Of a stretch of DNA of 64,000 nucleotides, positions 35,000-46,049 are shown piece after piece. This stretch comes from Albugo candida. Lineage: Eukaryota > Oomycota > Peronosporomycetes > Albuginales > Albuginaceae. Within the stretch, counting starts at the first letter, position 1. Each line of letters opens with the position of its first letter. The notes below the pieces were generated by a model that searched no databases, was not told where the DNA came from, and worked only from the letters and a program-made list of their open reading frames with translations. Both the position numbers and the translations under genes were made by a program. The stretch is taken from assembly GCA_905220665.1 (NCBI GenBank), contig CAJNAR010000172.1, positions 186,001 to 250,000 on the forward strand, in the 5' to 3' direction.

Positions 35000-37093
35000 C
35001 TAAGTGTTAAAATCGCGAACTTCATTGACAATTTCCAAAGCGCGTTGGAGCAGAGTTCGCATCTCACAGCAAGTGGATCGACGTGTAGCGATATCGGACG
35101 TTTCTTGCAACAGATCTGCCAATTGATCTTCTCTGTACAACGCCGACACCAATTCGTTCTGCACGTTTTGTTGCGAGTGGAGAACCATAAAACACATAAT
35201 CGATTTCGGTACCAAGTCCAAAAAATTCTTCCGCACGATGTCAAAGTACGACGCCAATAGACTTTTAATGATCTCAGTCTCGATACGTTCTCTGTCTGTC
35301 GGCTCTTCTAATGGCCTCATTGTTGCCGGAACTTGTGGTAATTTCACAATTGAGTTTCGTGGATCGATTCCCATTGATTTTCGGCCGAGATGGACGCCAT
35401 TTCCCGCGATCTCACCGGAGAAATTTTTACCATTCGATTTCGCGCTATCGAAATTAACAGCTGATGGTCCATTACTGACAGTTGTGCTCGTACTGGAACT
35501 CATTATCGAGCCATTCGTTCCACCATCTCGCTGCATTTTCTCCATCAATTGCGCAACAGCCCGACTTCCTCCAATGAAATCGGGATGATTTGTGTTGATA
35601 TACGCCAATTCGATGTGAATGAGATTCTGTATCATCGTTTGTGTGGGTCCCAGGCACGTCCTCAGCATTTTATTGACGACTTCAAGCACTCGATCGCGTA
35701 ATTCGGGAAATCGACTCAATTCCATCGTTTCGCATTGTGAGGCGACACGCTGTAGTTCGTCGAAAATAAGGTCCACACACTGTAAACCAGGCTGTTCCAA
35801 TCGTTTAATTTGACGCTTTGCGAGCAATTCAAAGGAGATTTCAGGTACAAATAGCGACTGTCGTGGACCATTGGCGTTCCGTATTGTCGTGCGGATGTCT
35901 TCGTCGGATAATGTGTCAAAGGGATCGACGTCTCGCAGTGCTTTCATAAAAATCTCACCGAATATATAGTGAATTCTTGCACCACCATATAATTCCTGCA
36001 TTTCCATCCCATTTGGCGAATTATGACGTCCATCCAGCGAGTTGGAGAAATTCGTCGCGAAATGCGATATTAAATGTAAGAGACATCCGCCCAAATCGGT
36101 TTTACTCATAAATTGTGTAGGCGACCCCATTTCAGTCAATTCCTGATCTAGGTCCGTAACCATACTTCCTATTTTTGACTTTATTTCAGGCAAACAATCG
36201 CGAATGTGATGCATTAGGATCGTGTTGAGAGTCTTCGAGAGGTACTGTGTACCCATTGTGGAGGATACGGTTCGGTACGCCGAGTGCTGTTGAAAGAATT
36301 TTTGTTCTTTTTGTAAACTATCGCGAATGGATACGTTGTTATTGATATCGGCTTGACTTCGATTCACTACGCCCACAAAACCTCGTCGGAGAGATATGAT
36401 TCGCCCCTGTAACATTTCTAACGCGTCCGTTCCCTCATCCATCAAGTCGATTTTAGTGAGGACACCGATGGTACGGTCCCCTGCTGGGTCGATCTCGCGG
36501 GCTAGCTTAAGTGCGTCACTATTGGCCAAATCAGTGTTGGCGGATGTGACGGCCAGTATGATCGAATTCGGATTGGAGATAAATTCGACGCACATATCGC
36601 GAATTTGTTCTTCTATATCGATGGGTTGATCGCCAACCGGTACTTTGGTGACTCCGGGGAGATCCACTAGTGTCAGATTGAGAACGTGGGGGGAATATAT
36701 CTTTAAGTTGATCGTTTTATTGGATATTCCCTTGTTTTTACCCGTTAGTCGATCGGTTTCTCGCTCAATCTCATGTCGAATTTCACTGAAATCTTTAAAT
36801 TTCTTACCGGGTATGTGTAAAAATTCGCCCCATTCTACGTTGCTTTCACCTCCAATTAGTTGTGTTTCATCCAAATTTGATTGGGAATTATAAAGCTGTA
36901 GTATTAGTGGACGTCGTGTTACGATTCCGGATCCACGGGGTAAGAAATCACGACCAACAATATTTTCCAACACTGATGATTTTCCGCTACTTTGTGATCC
37001 AATCACAACGATTTGCGGTAAGTTGACGGGTGACTGACCGATCGCACTAAATACGTCTTGCAATTTGTTTACGATTGGGATTAGCTGATCCAT
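35000..37093 (-). CDS. Dynamin-related GTPase (Drp1/Dnm1 type)
   Basis: A 697-residue intron-free dynamin. The GTPase domain has the P-loop GSQSSGKS at residues 32-39, switch/G2 region TRRPLILQL (59-67), DLPG at 144-147 and TKID at 213-216. The middle/stalk region follows (about 235-500). A variable serine/asparagine-rich insert lies at about 525-600. The GTPase effector domain ends the protein (about 600-697, ETEIIKSLLASYFDIVRKN). No PH domain or proline-rich tail is seen, which fits the organelle-division class (mitochondrial/peroxisomal fission) rather than classical endocytic dynamin. Length is slightly under the 730-760 usual for human and yeast members. It shares a 397-base divergent promoter region with the EF-hand gene and faces the preceding gene tail to tail. 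Confidence 0.95.
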   Translation of the reverse strand: MDQLIPIVNKLQDVFSAIGQSPVNLPQIVVIGSQSSGKSSVLENIVGRDFLPRGSGIVTRRPLILQLYNSQSNLDETQLIGGESNVEWGEFLHIPGKKFKDFSEIRHEIERETDRLTGKNKGISNKTINLKIYSPHVLNLTLVDLPGVTKVPVGDQPIDIEEQIRDMCVEFISNPNSIILAVTSANTDLANSDALKLAREIDPAGDRTIGVLTKIDLMDEGTDALEMLQGRIISLRRGFVGVVNRSQADINNNVSIRDSLQKEQKFFQQHSAYRTVSSTMGTQYLSKTLNTILMHHIRDCLPEIKSKIGSMVTDLDQELTEMGSPTQFMSKTDLGGCLLHLISHFATNFSNSLDGRHNSPNGMEMQELYGGARIHYIFGEIFMKALRDVDPFDTLSDEDIRTTIRNANGPRQSLFVPEISFELLAKRQIKRLEQPGLQCVDLIFDELQRVASQCETMELSRFPELRDRVLEVVNKMLRTCLGPTQTMIQNLIHIELAYINTNHPDFIGGSRAVAQLMEKMQRDGGTNGSIMSSSTSTTVSNGPSAVNFDSAKSNGKNFSGEIAGNGVHLGRKSMGIDPRNSIVKLPQVPATMRPLEEPTDRERIETEIIKSLLASYFDIVRKNFLDLVPKSIMCFMVLHSQQNVQNELVSALYREDQLADLLQETSDIATRRSTCCEMRTLLQRALEIVNEVRDFNT

Positions 37094-37490
37094 GCCAAAG
37101 TATTAATTGCGGAGTGATAACTAGTAAGTGCGACTGGCAGTGATTCACTTTGAGACTCTTGAGTTGGTTTTCGTACTCTGCGAGCGGGAGTGAAATATTT
37201 ATCTGCTTCCCTTACTTTACTATGTGTACTTGATTTATACGATACGAAATCTTCTATGGTGTCATTGAAGTCTAAAAAAAGAAGCCAAGCGGTATACGTA
37301 TAGCAACCGAATAAATCACGTAGTAAACGTACACTCTAGAATGTATTTTTCCTTCTTAGTGTCATTAGATACACATTAGGACGTAATAGAGTCTTCTCGA
37401 AGTTGCTTTGGTGTGTGACACAGTGTATGTGTGCAGTCAAGTAATCAGAGTAATCCAGCAATTCAAATCTACAGAATTTTATCCTATTGA

Positions 37491-40082
37491 ATGAGTTTGT
37501 CCCCCATTCATGAGATTCTAACCACAACCAATCTTCGCGCCTATGAGCTACAACAAGGTTTTCGGCAACTATCTGACCCGTCTAATTGTACCCGCAGCGC
37601 AAGTACACAATCTGACCAAACTGTCAATAGAGTCTCAGCAATTCAAGAACAACAAATACGCTGCGACATTCGACATCGAATTGCGACAATCAATCACCGC
37701 ATTCATTCTACGTTTCTCAATGTTAAACGGAACGATAGCAAGAAGTCAGTCACCCCACAAAGCACAAATACTGGACCAACAAATAGCACCAAGAATGTGA
37801 GCAAAACCGCTATGGTTTACGCATCAAATCGTCCGAAATCCATAAAGTCGACTAAATCCGCAAAAAAAGACTTGTTGCACACAAACTTAGATGACGACAA
37901 ATATAAAGTTTCAATACGCAATGCCACACAAAAAGACTGTCAGAAGCAATCAGACACGAAAATTATTGTCCCGGAGTCTACATCTTCAATACTGGACCTT
38001 GACGTAAACTCGTTCTCAAAGCCCAACAAGGTAAATAGAGTCACACACAAAGTGGAAGTTGACTCACCAAGTCCAGTACGCGTGGAAATCGAGGAAACGT
38101 CATCAGCAAAAGTCAAGTGTACACTTGTGCCTAAGGAACTTAAGGATCAATTCAAATCAAACTTACCCAATCAACTTTCCACGGCGACTTCATCGAACCT
38201 TGCAAAAGTGAACTTCGCTCCCAGACCACAAAATCATAAATTAGATCCAAATGTATTGCGTAAGTTATTTAACGACTTGGACGCTGATAATGACGGCGCC
38301 CTGAACCGAATCGAAGTATGTATAGCGATGCATCGATTACAATTATCCATCTCCACTGAGCAAATCACCGCATTTTTTCGCCGTCTGCATCGTCGATCTG
38401 CAGCACTCGGTCAAGTCACTTCTCAGAGATCCAGCATGGGTACCAACGCTTTGTATGAAGTTATAAATTACAAGCAATTCGCTGCATTTGTGGTCGCTGT
38501 TGTGGCTAACCAACAGAATATCAAAAACAATGAACAACAAGAGCGACTTTTAGCCTGGAAGCTCACGCATAATAAAGTCCAATCAATGACGAGTATCGCT
38601 TCGCTCAACGAACCCGATTCGAGAGAATCCATCACTTCAGAACAATTATCTCCAATAATCGATCGGGATTGTAGCCCTAGCGATTCATTCGAACGACATT
38701 ATGTAACAAAAAAGCTTTGCGATTGTGCGAGTTCACCGATCCAATCCCCGCAACCAATTATCAAAGAATCAGAGCACAAGTCCGAATCGCAGACGGAGAA
38801 TACAATTGTCGAAGGATGTGACACTAATGGTGACCACACCAGCTCAAAATGCGATAATTTTCGAACCGATCAATTGATAGCATTAATTCTCTATGAAGTA
38901 TGTTGTCGCAAGGATCCGCTTTTTTCACAAAGTGCTCGGAATGAGGTTTCACCTCAAAACGAGAAAAAGACTCAGATACTCATTCCAGACGTCGTCGAAA
39001 GAGGAATTCAGACCTCAATGAGTACGCCGCAATTTGAGGATACTCACGATTTGAGGTCAGAGCTTCGAGGAACTTTGTTTGAGTTTTTTCGCGAGCTCCG
39101 AGAAACGATACAAGACACTGCAGCCGAAAGGGTGAAATGGAGAGAAGTTGCCAAGTGTTGTCATTCCAGTAAAAGCATCTGCCAAAGCGATACGCGCATT
39201 TCTATGCATCCCGTTTTTGAAGACGCAAATAGTTTGCAAAAGGATGACAATGATGTTTCAGTTGATGAACGCGTTGGGGATGACCTTCCTGTAGAAGGAA
39301 TTGACCAAATAAAAGATACAAAGAAGCTTGATATCATCGATTTGACCGAAAATCCATGTGCCGATGACCAAAATATCACTGTATCAAGCCATGCTGCAAA
39401 GTTATCGATTGAGAATCTGGATGGATCGAATTTCGATATTATTACAAAAGACACTACTGATGCTAATCGTCCGGAATTACCAAACTTGGATCGGAAGGAA
39501 GAGTTTTCTGCATCGATGAATGTTTCTGAGCAGCATTTGAACGTCATATACAGCGAATCTTCCAGCTCCAGTAGCGATTTGGCATTCATTTCCCATCAGT
39601 CGACATACTATCTCCGAGCAAGAAACCACTGTCAAACATATCACTGCGGACATTCTACTGCGCACAAGCTACAAGATACGATTTCAGATGGCGAGGTATG
39701 CAATGGGACTCACACCGGAAGATTGAGTGATGGAGAAGTGCCCAGTTTCGTTAGAGGTTACCGCACTATACCAGCACGTCATCGAGTAGAAATGAAGAGA
39801 GCAGGAAGCTATGAAAGCAGTGTCGGCTATCCGGCAATGCGATCTTTAGAGCCGGGAGAGCTTCTTACTGAGGTAAGAATCTCTCATCATCATACGATGT
39901 CGACTCATACTTTCTTCTGATAGCCAAATTCCAATTGCTTTGTTCGATCAAGTTTGGATTCTCTTGAAACAGGTGAGGAAGAAGATGGTTTGCTCATGGA
40001 GAGCGATGAAAGCGATACCGACTCACGTCCTCCTCCAGCACCTCCTTCATCCTCACCACCCTCACCCTCGCACATGATTTGA
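37491..40082 (+). CDS. EF-hand protein, two exons
   Basis: Exon 1 is 37491-39872. It codes a long polar, probably disordered N-terminus, then one clear EF-hand loop at residues 264-275 (DADNDGALNRIE, calcium ligands at 1, 3, 5 and 12) within a helical segment to about 350, then another long acidic, serine-rich region. A canonical GT donor (GAG|GTAAGA) ends exon 1. My preferred acceptor is the AAG at 39951-39953, about 30 bases after a branch-like CTGAT. Exon 2 (39954-40082) then stays in frame and gives an acidic, proline/serine-rich tail ending SPPSPSHMI, 836 residues in all. The nearer TAG at 39924 gives a histidine-rich tail ending at 40077 instead. Without splicing the frame stops at 39920. 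Function is unknown beyond probable calcium binding. Confidence 0.8.
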
Positions 40083-40440
40083 GGCATTTTGTCAGATTCG
40101 TGCGATAAATGACGTATCTATTCTTTGACATCAAAAGATTTTAGCCGAACTTGATGGCTACCCCATGGAATTACTGCACGAAGAAGATGCGGAGAAGAGC
40201 GTCGTATTTTTGGACGCTGCGCTGAGGCGAAAATGAAGGCTCACGCTATTATGTCTAAAAGGTTATAATATCGTGGGAGCACTTGTTGCAAGGTAAAGTC
40301 TGGAATGACAGATTTGTGTTTATCTTTATATTATACTATGAGTGTCATACTGTATGCGTTGTGCAACATCATTATGCGAGCGAGAATGTTATCAGAAAAA
40401 TGAATGAAATCAATTTGATTGGATATATTTGAGTATGAAT

Positions 40441-40530
40441 TAGTATGGGCTTGAACTCGCACAATGTGAAATGATATAATCGCTGCTGTACAAGTGCATC
40501 GTACCGACGAGCTACGCCGGTGGATACATT
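40441..40530 (-). repeat. Possible tRNA-derived sequence (pol III-like boxes)
   Basis: On the minus strand CGTAGCTCGTCGGTA resembles box A and GAGTTCAAGCCC resembles box B, about 55 bases apart. The acceptor, D and T stems do not pair, so it is not a working tRNA gene. It may be a SINE relic or chance. Confidence 0.3.
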
Positions 40531-40910
40531 CACTAATGCATCAAGTTGACCATCGCATGCTCATAATAGACATCTGCAACCACAATTAGATCTCGAGGCA
40601 TTAATCGAGTAATATACAAACTGTTTGCATCCAAACATGTTGTTTCATTGAGTTTCAGCGATGCCAATTAATGTAATCGAGTGATCTTTTACTTTTTATC
40701 TTGTCTACCACGAGCCTCGAGACACTAAGCATCAAGGAATTGCTGTTACGAAGCCTACGCTCATGGTTCCCGGTCCTTCGACGCCGAGCTCGTAACCGTA
40801 TGCATGCATTTCTATGTTGCGCGAAGGTGCGTGGCTATAAACCAATCACTTTGTCATTGTTTGAACGCGCACTTCCGAGGACTCCATTGACCATCAAAGA
40901 AATCAGTACC

Positions 40911-41321
40911 ATGTCGGCAGAGGAAGTAATTGCAACTGTGTCCAATGAAATGACCGAAATGGCCGCCTTAAAAGAAGTGTTGAAGAAAGCTCTGATCAAC
41001 GACGGATTGAAGCGTGGTCTACATGAAGGAGCGAAAGCCTTGGATTCACAACGAGCACGTCTATGCTGTCTGGCGCAAGATTGTGACGAGCCAAGTTACA
41101 GTAAACTAGTGCGAGCTCTGTGTGAGGAACACGGCGTCAATCTGATTATGGTACCCACTGGAAAAGAGTTGGGTGAATGGTGTGGACTATGCAAAATTGA
41201 CACTTCGGGAGAAGCTCGCAAGGTCGTTTCTACTTCTTGCGCAGTTATCACCGACTTTGGTGAAGAATCTCACGCACTGAATGTTTTGCTCGCTTACCTC
41301 AAGCGTCAGAACGAGAGTTAG
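40911..41321 (+). CDS. RPS12: 40S ribosomal protein eS12
   Basis: A 136-residue protein matching eukaryotic S12e over its whole length: [69 protein letters not shown] and [11 protein letters not shown]. eS12 belongs to the small ribosomal subunit beak. The ATG at 40911 gives the length usual for the family. The frame is open further upstream to 40701 but has no family similarity there and no earlier ATG suited to the known N-terminus. No intron lies within the coding part. About 830 bases separate it from the EF-hand gene, and the 5' untranslated region may begin around 40680. Confidence 0.95.
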   Translation: MSAEEVIATVSNEMTEMAALKEVLKKALINDGLKRGLHEGAKALDSQRARLCCLAQDCDEPSYSKLVRALCEEHGVNLIMVPTGKELGEWCGLCKIDTSGEARKVVSTSCAVITDFGEESHALNVLLAYLKRQNES

Positions 41322-43421
41322 GAGAATGTCTTCTGGAAGGCAGGGATCTTGTAAGCCTTGCTAACGTTTCAAAGCCATAGATATCGCTAACAACAAATAT
41401 ATCTGCGGTCTTCACTCCCATCGACTTATTCTCATTCGTTCGGTACATATGACGCTGTCTGTTGCAATAAAAACAAGAGACTTTGCTAAATTACTTGTTG
41501 ACCATATCATTTTGAAAGCTAAGGTAGTCTCTCGTGTGTTGCATTAGAACGGAAAGAATTGGTTGAAGTTGGAAGAATAATTAGCTGCTTCTAAATCAGT
41601 TGAAAAAGGATGCAAAAGCGATTGACGCGCCAATACGATAATACGTTAACATATGGAATAAGAAATACAATGCAACCATCCCAAAAACGCCAGTCAATAC
41701 CTTCAACATTCTTGCTCATGACAGAGTACATCCCATAGCTTTTGCCAGCTTGTCAGACAACACGCAAGTCAGTTAGACATTCTTTGAAGAGAGATATTGA
41801 TGGACGCTGATGGTAACCGCTATCGATCAACCCGAAGGTTAGCTTGGGGCACAACTGGCCGTGTACCGAAGGACCTGGCGCTATCAAGCTTTTTAGCCTA
41901 ACTATTCGATGTTTAGATGCAAATTTCCAGACTATCAGTTGAACCATGATTATTTCGCTCTTCAAATAGGTGTTTCTTTAGCGTCTCATGAAGCTCACTT
42001 AAGGCGATTTCGTACCCTATATCCATTTCTATTGTCTCCATCTTTCAGCAAAAGAATGAGCGTTCGTCGACGAGAATAACTGGCCGTATCAAATACACAC
42101 CAATAATGGAAAAGCGATGGAGCTGAAAAGGTTCCCGAAGACGTATACCATGTAAGCGCGGCGTATCACAATATTTCGGCCTCTTGCATAGACGATTTGC
42201 ACGGCTATTTACCCCTTCCACGCGCCGATTCTCATCGTAGCCTTTGTCATCTTCAGGACGACAAGTTTCATGTCTGCTCATTTTTAGTATACTTTTCTTG
42301 CTGCTACTATAAAATTCTGAAAGGATTCATGACGCAAGGTAAAGTAACTTCCTAGAGAAACACTCCAATGTGAGCATTTTAGCGGGAGCACTATGCAAAT
42401 TCATCACCGATGAAAAACTCAATAAAATGAGAATTGAAGATAAAAGACGATCAATATTTGCATCCGGAGGGTGGAGCAAAAGAAGGATGTGGCATTATAA
42501 GGAAGAATCAAGCTAGACACGCGAGCACTTGTTACAAGTCCTTAAAGAGAAGCTTCACAACGTCAAGGAATTCAAAGGCTGTCAAGTGTTCAAATTGCGG
42601 TCTTTATTTGATAGAAGTACCTGTTACGGATTATGAGACGTAAAGCAACTGGTTATGGATTTCGCCTCCAAGATAAAGTTGGCGTCCGACGCAATGGTAA
42701 CACATTATGTGCTACTATGATTCAGCCTAATCTGGTAAGTTTAGTCAAAAAAGGCAATTTTGTCGATAATTATATTTGAAGCTTTAGGAATGGTGGTCAA
42801 GAAGCGAGATGGATTCGCATCACACGGCCAAGAAAAAGTGGTGAGGGTCCGCATCAGTTACAATCGAATCAAGAAGAATCAAGTCAAGACAAAGACGATC
42901 GAATTAATGTCTACTTCCCTCTTACATCAGTATGTCAGTGTCTATGTCACTGGTAGAGCTATATAGATGCGGTAAAACTTTCTCAGACGCAATACAGCAT
43001 AATGCAACAAGCTGAAAGTGCAGCTAGCATCATTTATTGAGAAGAATGTATGTTGCATTGGGAGGTATTGATACAACCTCGTTCTCAAGAAGACTCGGGT
43101 CACTGCCATTGACACGACACAATAGACAACTCGGACAGTACTCCGTGAAAACAAGCTAGCAGCTATCGCTAAAGATGACTCATTATTACAGGTACAGCGG
43201 CTACGGTGGAGTAGAATTCATCCATGACGAATAACATGCATCTTATTGGTTGATATATGGCTATGTGTACAAGTGATTAAAAACTGTATATTATCGATGG
43301 AAAGAACAACTATGCAGTACCTTCCTCCGAAGTATTTCGTATAGACGTAGAAAAAGCGCAGCCCGCAATGGCTAACCATTGGCCAGATAGTGTGTGGCTG
43401 TTACTGAAGCCTGTTTTCTAA
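41322..43421. other. No gene that I can support
   Basis: About 2.1 kb between RPS12 and the phosphorylase. Small frames at 42434-42643 (with CSNCG) and 42760-42966 (basic) could be gag-like relics of a retroelement but lack enough matching words. The last few hundred bases should contain the phosphorylase promoter. Confidence 0.45.
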
Positions 43422-44302
43422 ATGGAGTGTCTTGGCGTCATTGGCGGCTCGAGTCTTATATCGGCATCCTCATTCAACAAGGAATTTAAGAAAGAAGTTG
43501 TTTCGACCGAGTTTGGAACCGCGGTTTGTCATGTAGCATTCTGGAAAGAATCACCACTCAAAGTTGTGTATATACAACGCCATCATCTAGAGATTGATGA
43601 AGAGTATCGCCAACCACGAAAGATCAACTATCATTTGATAGCTGCCGTTTGCAAGCACATGAAATGCCAGACTGTAATTGGGCTTTACTCGGTTGGCTCC
43701 ATGGATTCTAAAATACAAGTTGGAGACCTCGTGGTCCCTGACGATTACTTCAATCCATTCCACATTTTGCACCTATCGGATAAGTATGATGCCCATCTTG
43801 TCCCTGGAATCGATTTATCTCTACAGAAGAAAATGATCACCATTTTGAAGGGGAACACGGCTCGACCACACCTAATCGAACGGGGAACTTATGTACAGAG
43901 CGCCGGCCCACGATTTGAGACAAAAGCAGAAATCCGTTTCTTTTCACAATTTGGTGTACGTATATGTATTATAATCGCTTGACATGATCGATGTAACAGC
44001 TGTTTTTGTTAGAATCTCATTGGCATGACGGGAGGAAATGAAGCAGAATTGATCAATGAGTTACGCATTCCTTTCGCCATGATCGCAATTGTGGACAATA
44101 TGGCCAATGGATTTGGAGATGCTTTAACGGTACTAACTTATATTCGTTGAGGCAGAGTTCTAAACTTTTAACACTGTTACAGCTGGAATTGTTCAAACAA
44201 GCACAGGAAAAGAATAAAAGCGTTGCTGAGTCTGTTGTGTGTGATGTCCTCGACTTCTTGGCACATGAGACAGCAACAAGGCTGGCAAACGCGCAGAACT
44301 AA
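43422..44302 (+). CDS. MTA/purine nucleoside phosphorylase family, three exons
   Basis: Exons 43422-43955, 44013-44129 and 44183-44302, all joined in phase 0, give 256 residues. Introns of 57 and 53 bases have GT-AG ends (GTACGT...GTTAG and GTACTA...TACAG). The protein begins LGVIGGSSL, the phosphate-binding start of MTA phosphorylases. It continues with VVYIQRHH, YSVGSMDSKIQVGDLVVPDD (family GS...GDLV-PD), GTYVQSAGPRFETKAEIRFF, then GMTGGNEAELINEL and the substrate aspartate region AIVDNMANGFGD. These enzymes cleave 5'-methylthioadenosine or a purine nucleoside with phosphate, in the polyamine/methionine and purine salvage routes. It is slightly shorter than human MTAP (283), and the MT-x2-PE motif reads MTGGNE, so the exact substrate is uncertain. 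Confidence 0.88.
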
Positions 44303-44917
44303 TTTGACTTGCATCTGTGCAATGAAACTGCGGAAATGAATTTGATTTCCCCTTACCCACGCTATGTTCGACAGACTGTCATATAGGGAGCCTTACTCTC
44401 ACCGCTCAGATAGGAAACCCCAAACACATGAGTATAGTTGATACCGTGTCATTAATATGCGGGTTTTGCACTGTCAATGATCTTGAGCATTTCTTGATTT
44501 CATTCCCATGATTATACCTGCCTGCCGAATCAATAAGTCGGTATTTCTGCTTCCATGAGAAACAAGGACCATCTCATTACGCTTTTTGACAGTTTGGCTA
44601 CAGTGATTGTCTATCCATTTACGTATCCGCTTCAGTCAATACCAGTCAAATAACCCTGAGACAGCAATGCACTAATATGGGAGAATCCATAGACGTGCTG
44701 GAGTTACACGATTTTTCGGTATTGCATTGAAGCCATCATGAATTTCGATAACTTCCTTGCAAACTGCCCTGCTTATACTGACCTCTCGATGTTATCAAAC
44801 GGCATTCTTATTGGTATGTATACCTTAATAGATTGATGTGGCAAGCTCATGGTTGGAGGATGTGGTGGTCTCCGGATTAGACTACTCGAGGCCCGTGATC
44901 AGAGGGCTGAAATAATA
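44303..44917. other. No recognisable gene
   Basis: About 600 bases downstream of the phosphorylase without an open frame of note. It may include that gene's 3' untranslated region. Confidence 0.45.
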
Positions 44918-45201
44918 TGAAAACACTACGTAACAATATAAAGCAATAGAATATGTTTATTATTTATCCAAGGTCCTCAGTTCACTATCCTAGTTAATCT
45001 AAGCCTAAAGGAAGGGTACGCCCACAGCCACTGTTTTAATCTCTGATAGATATGAGCTAGACTTATGTGTACCACACATCCACGTGTACCGTACTATCCA
45101 TAATACAACAATGAACATGTACGTTACATATCCGATTGGTTTCCATTTAACCGCCATTCTCAACCACAAAGGATAAACTATCTCGAAGCACCGACACGAC
45201 A
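44918..45201 (-). repeat. Probable solo copia LTR, minus strand
   Basis: Read on the minus strand it starts TGTCGTGTCGG and ends CA after about 284 bases. It contains GGCTGTGGGCGT, AGGCTTAGATTAACTAGGAT and AGTGAACTGAGGACC, all close to words in the copia-1 LTRs (for example GGCTGTGGGCG and AGTGAACTAAGGACC at 5068-5230). No internal domains adjoin it. The limits are approximate and no target duplication is evident. Confidence 0.6.
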
Positions 45202-46049
45202 TATTGATTGTAAATAGCTATAATAAAGAATCCGCTAGATCAAGTCAATCGTGAATTCTAGACCTGAGATCTGCTAGACATGATCCGGCCGCCCTATGTC
45301 GTAAAGTTGATTTGAGGTAACGGCTGCGCCAAACCGCGCTTCAGGCATGCACCGAATACTTAGCTAGGTCTGCAGGAGTAGAGCATCTTTTCGAATAGGT
45401 TGATACCCCTTGCATAGAAGACATAGCAGGAGTACAAGATGAGATATATATGGCCCCATATTTTGATTATTGCTGCTCTACCTGTAGCATCGCGGAGAAT
45501 CATATTTTGCATCATTTATTGGTGTCCTACTCATCCTTCTTGCGATGTCAAGTCTCGATGAATAGTACTCTTGACAAGACACACTCAACATGACTGGGTG
45601 GGTCTTATATCAAATAATATGCTGTCATAATCAGGTATATCATAGTTGTTTGCAACGCGATTGATTCAGACCGTATGCAAGTAAGACTAACAAACAAATC
45701 ATAGATGAATTTAGTTTGTAAAACGAAGTTACACTCCGGTATATTTTTTTCTGGAGTTGCCAAGTACTGAACGGCATCATGGTTATTGATGATGTATGCA
45801 GAAAGCCGATCAATTTCCGCTTGGTGTATTGTCTATCAAGCAATAACGAATTTACTTCATTTCGTCCTCCTTTTATCTGCATCGTGTAGCGATATGCACA
45901 AAAACAAAACTGCGTCAAGAAAAGTTGCAAAAGAGCTACCGTACCTTATATCGCGTAAAGGAGATACGGCACAAGGCGTTCCTTTTGGTTCATATGATAC
46001 CACGTGTTCATCATCAACCAGTAATACTAGCTTTCACGCAACGAGCCGA
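45202..46049. other. No recognisable gene; upstream region of the CCG-type gene
   Basis: The CCG frame is open upstream to about 45786, but that part has no equivalent in the other copy. It may include the promoter. Confidence 0.4.

Noticed and set aside
35238..36893. Several plus-strand ORFs of 60-120 residues
   Set aside because: All are shadows of the dynamin gene on the minus strand.
39905..40087. Minus-strand glycine/serine-rich ORF
   Set aside because: Shadow of the acidic/proline-rich second exon of the EF-hand gene.
40701..40910. N-terminal extension of the RPS12 frame
   Set aside because: The extension starts with TTG, has no similarity to eS12, and the ATG at 40911 gives the normal family length.
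45786..46049. Upstream extension of the CCG-type frame
   Set aside because: No counterpart in the other copy; starting at 46050 aligns the leader and motif exactly.
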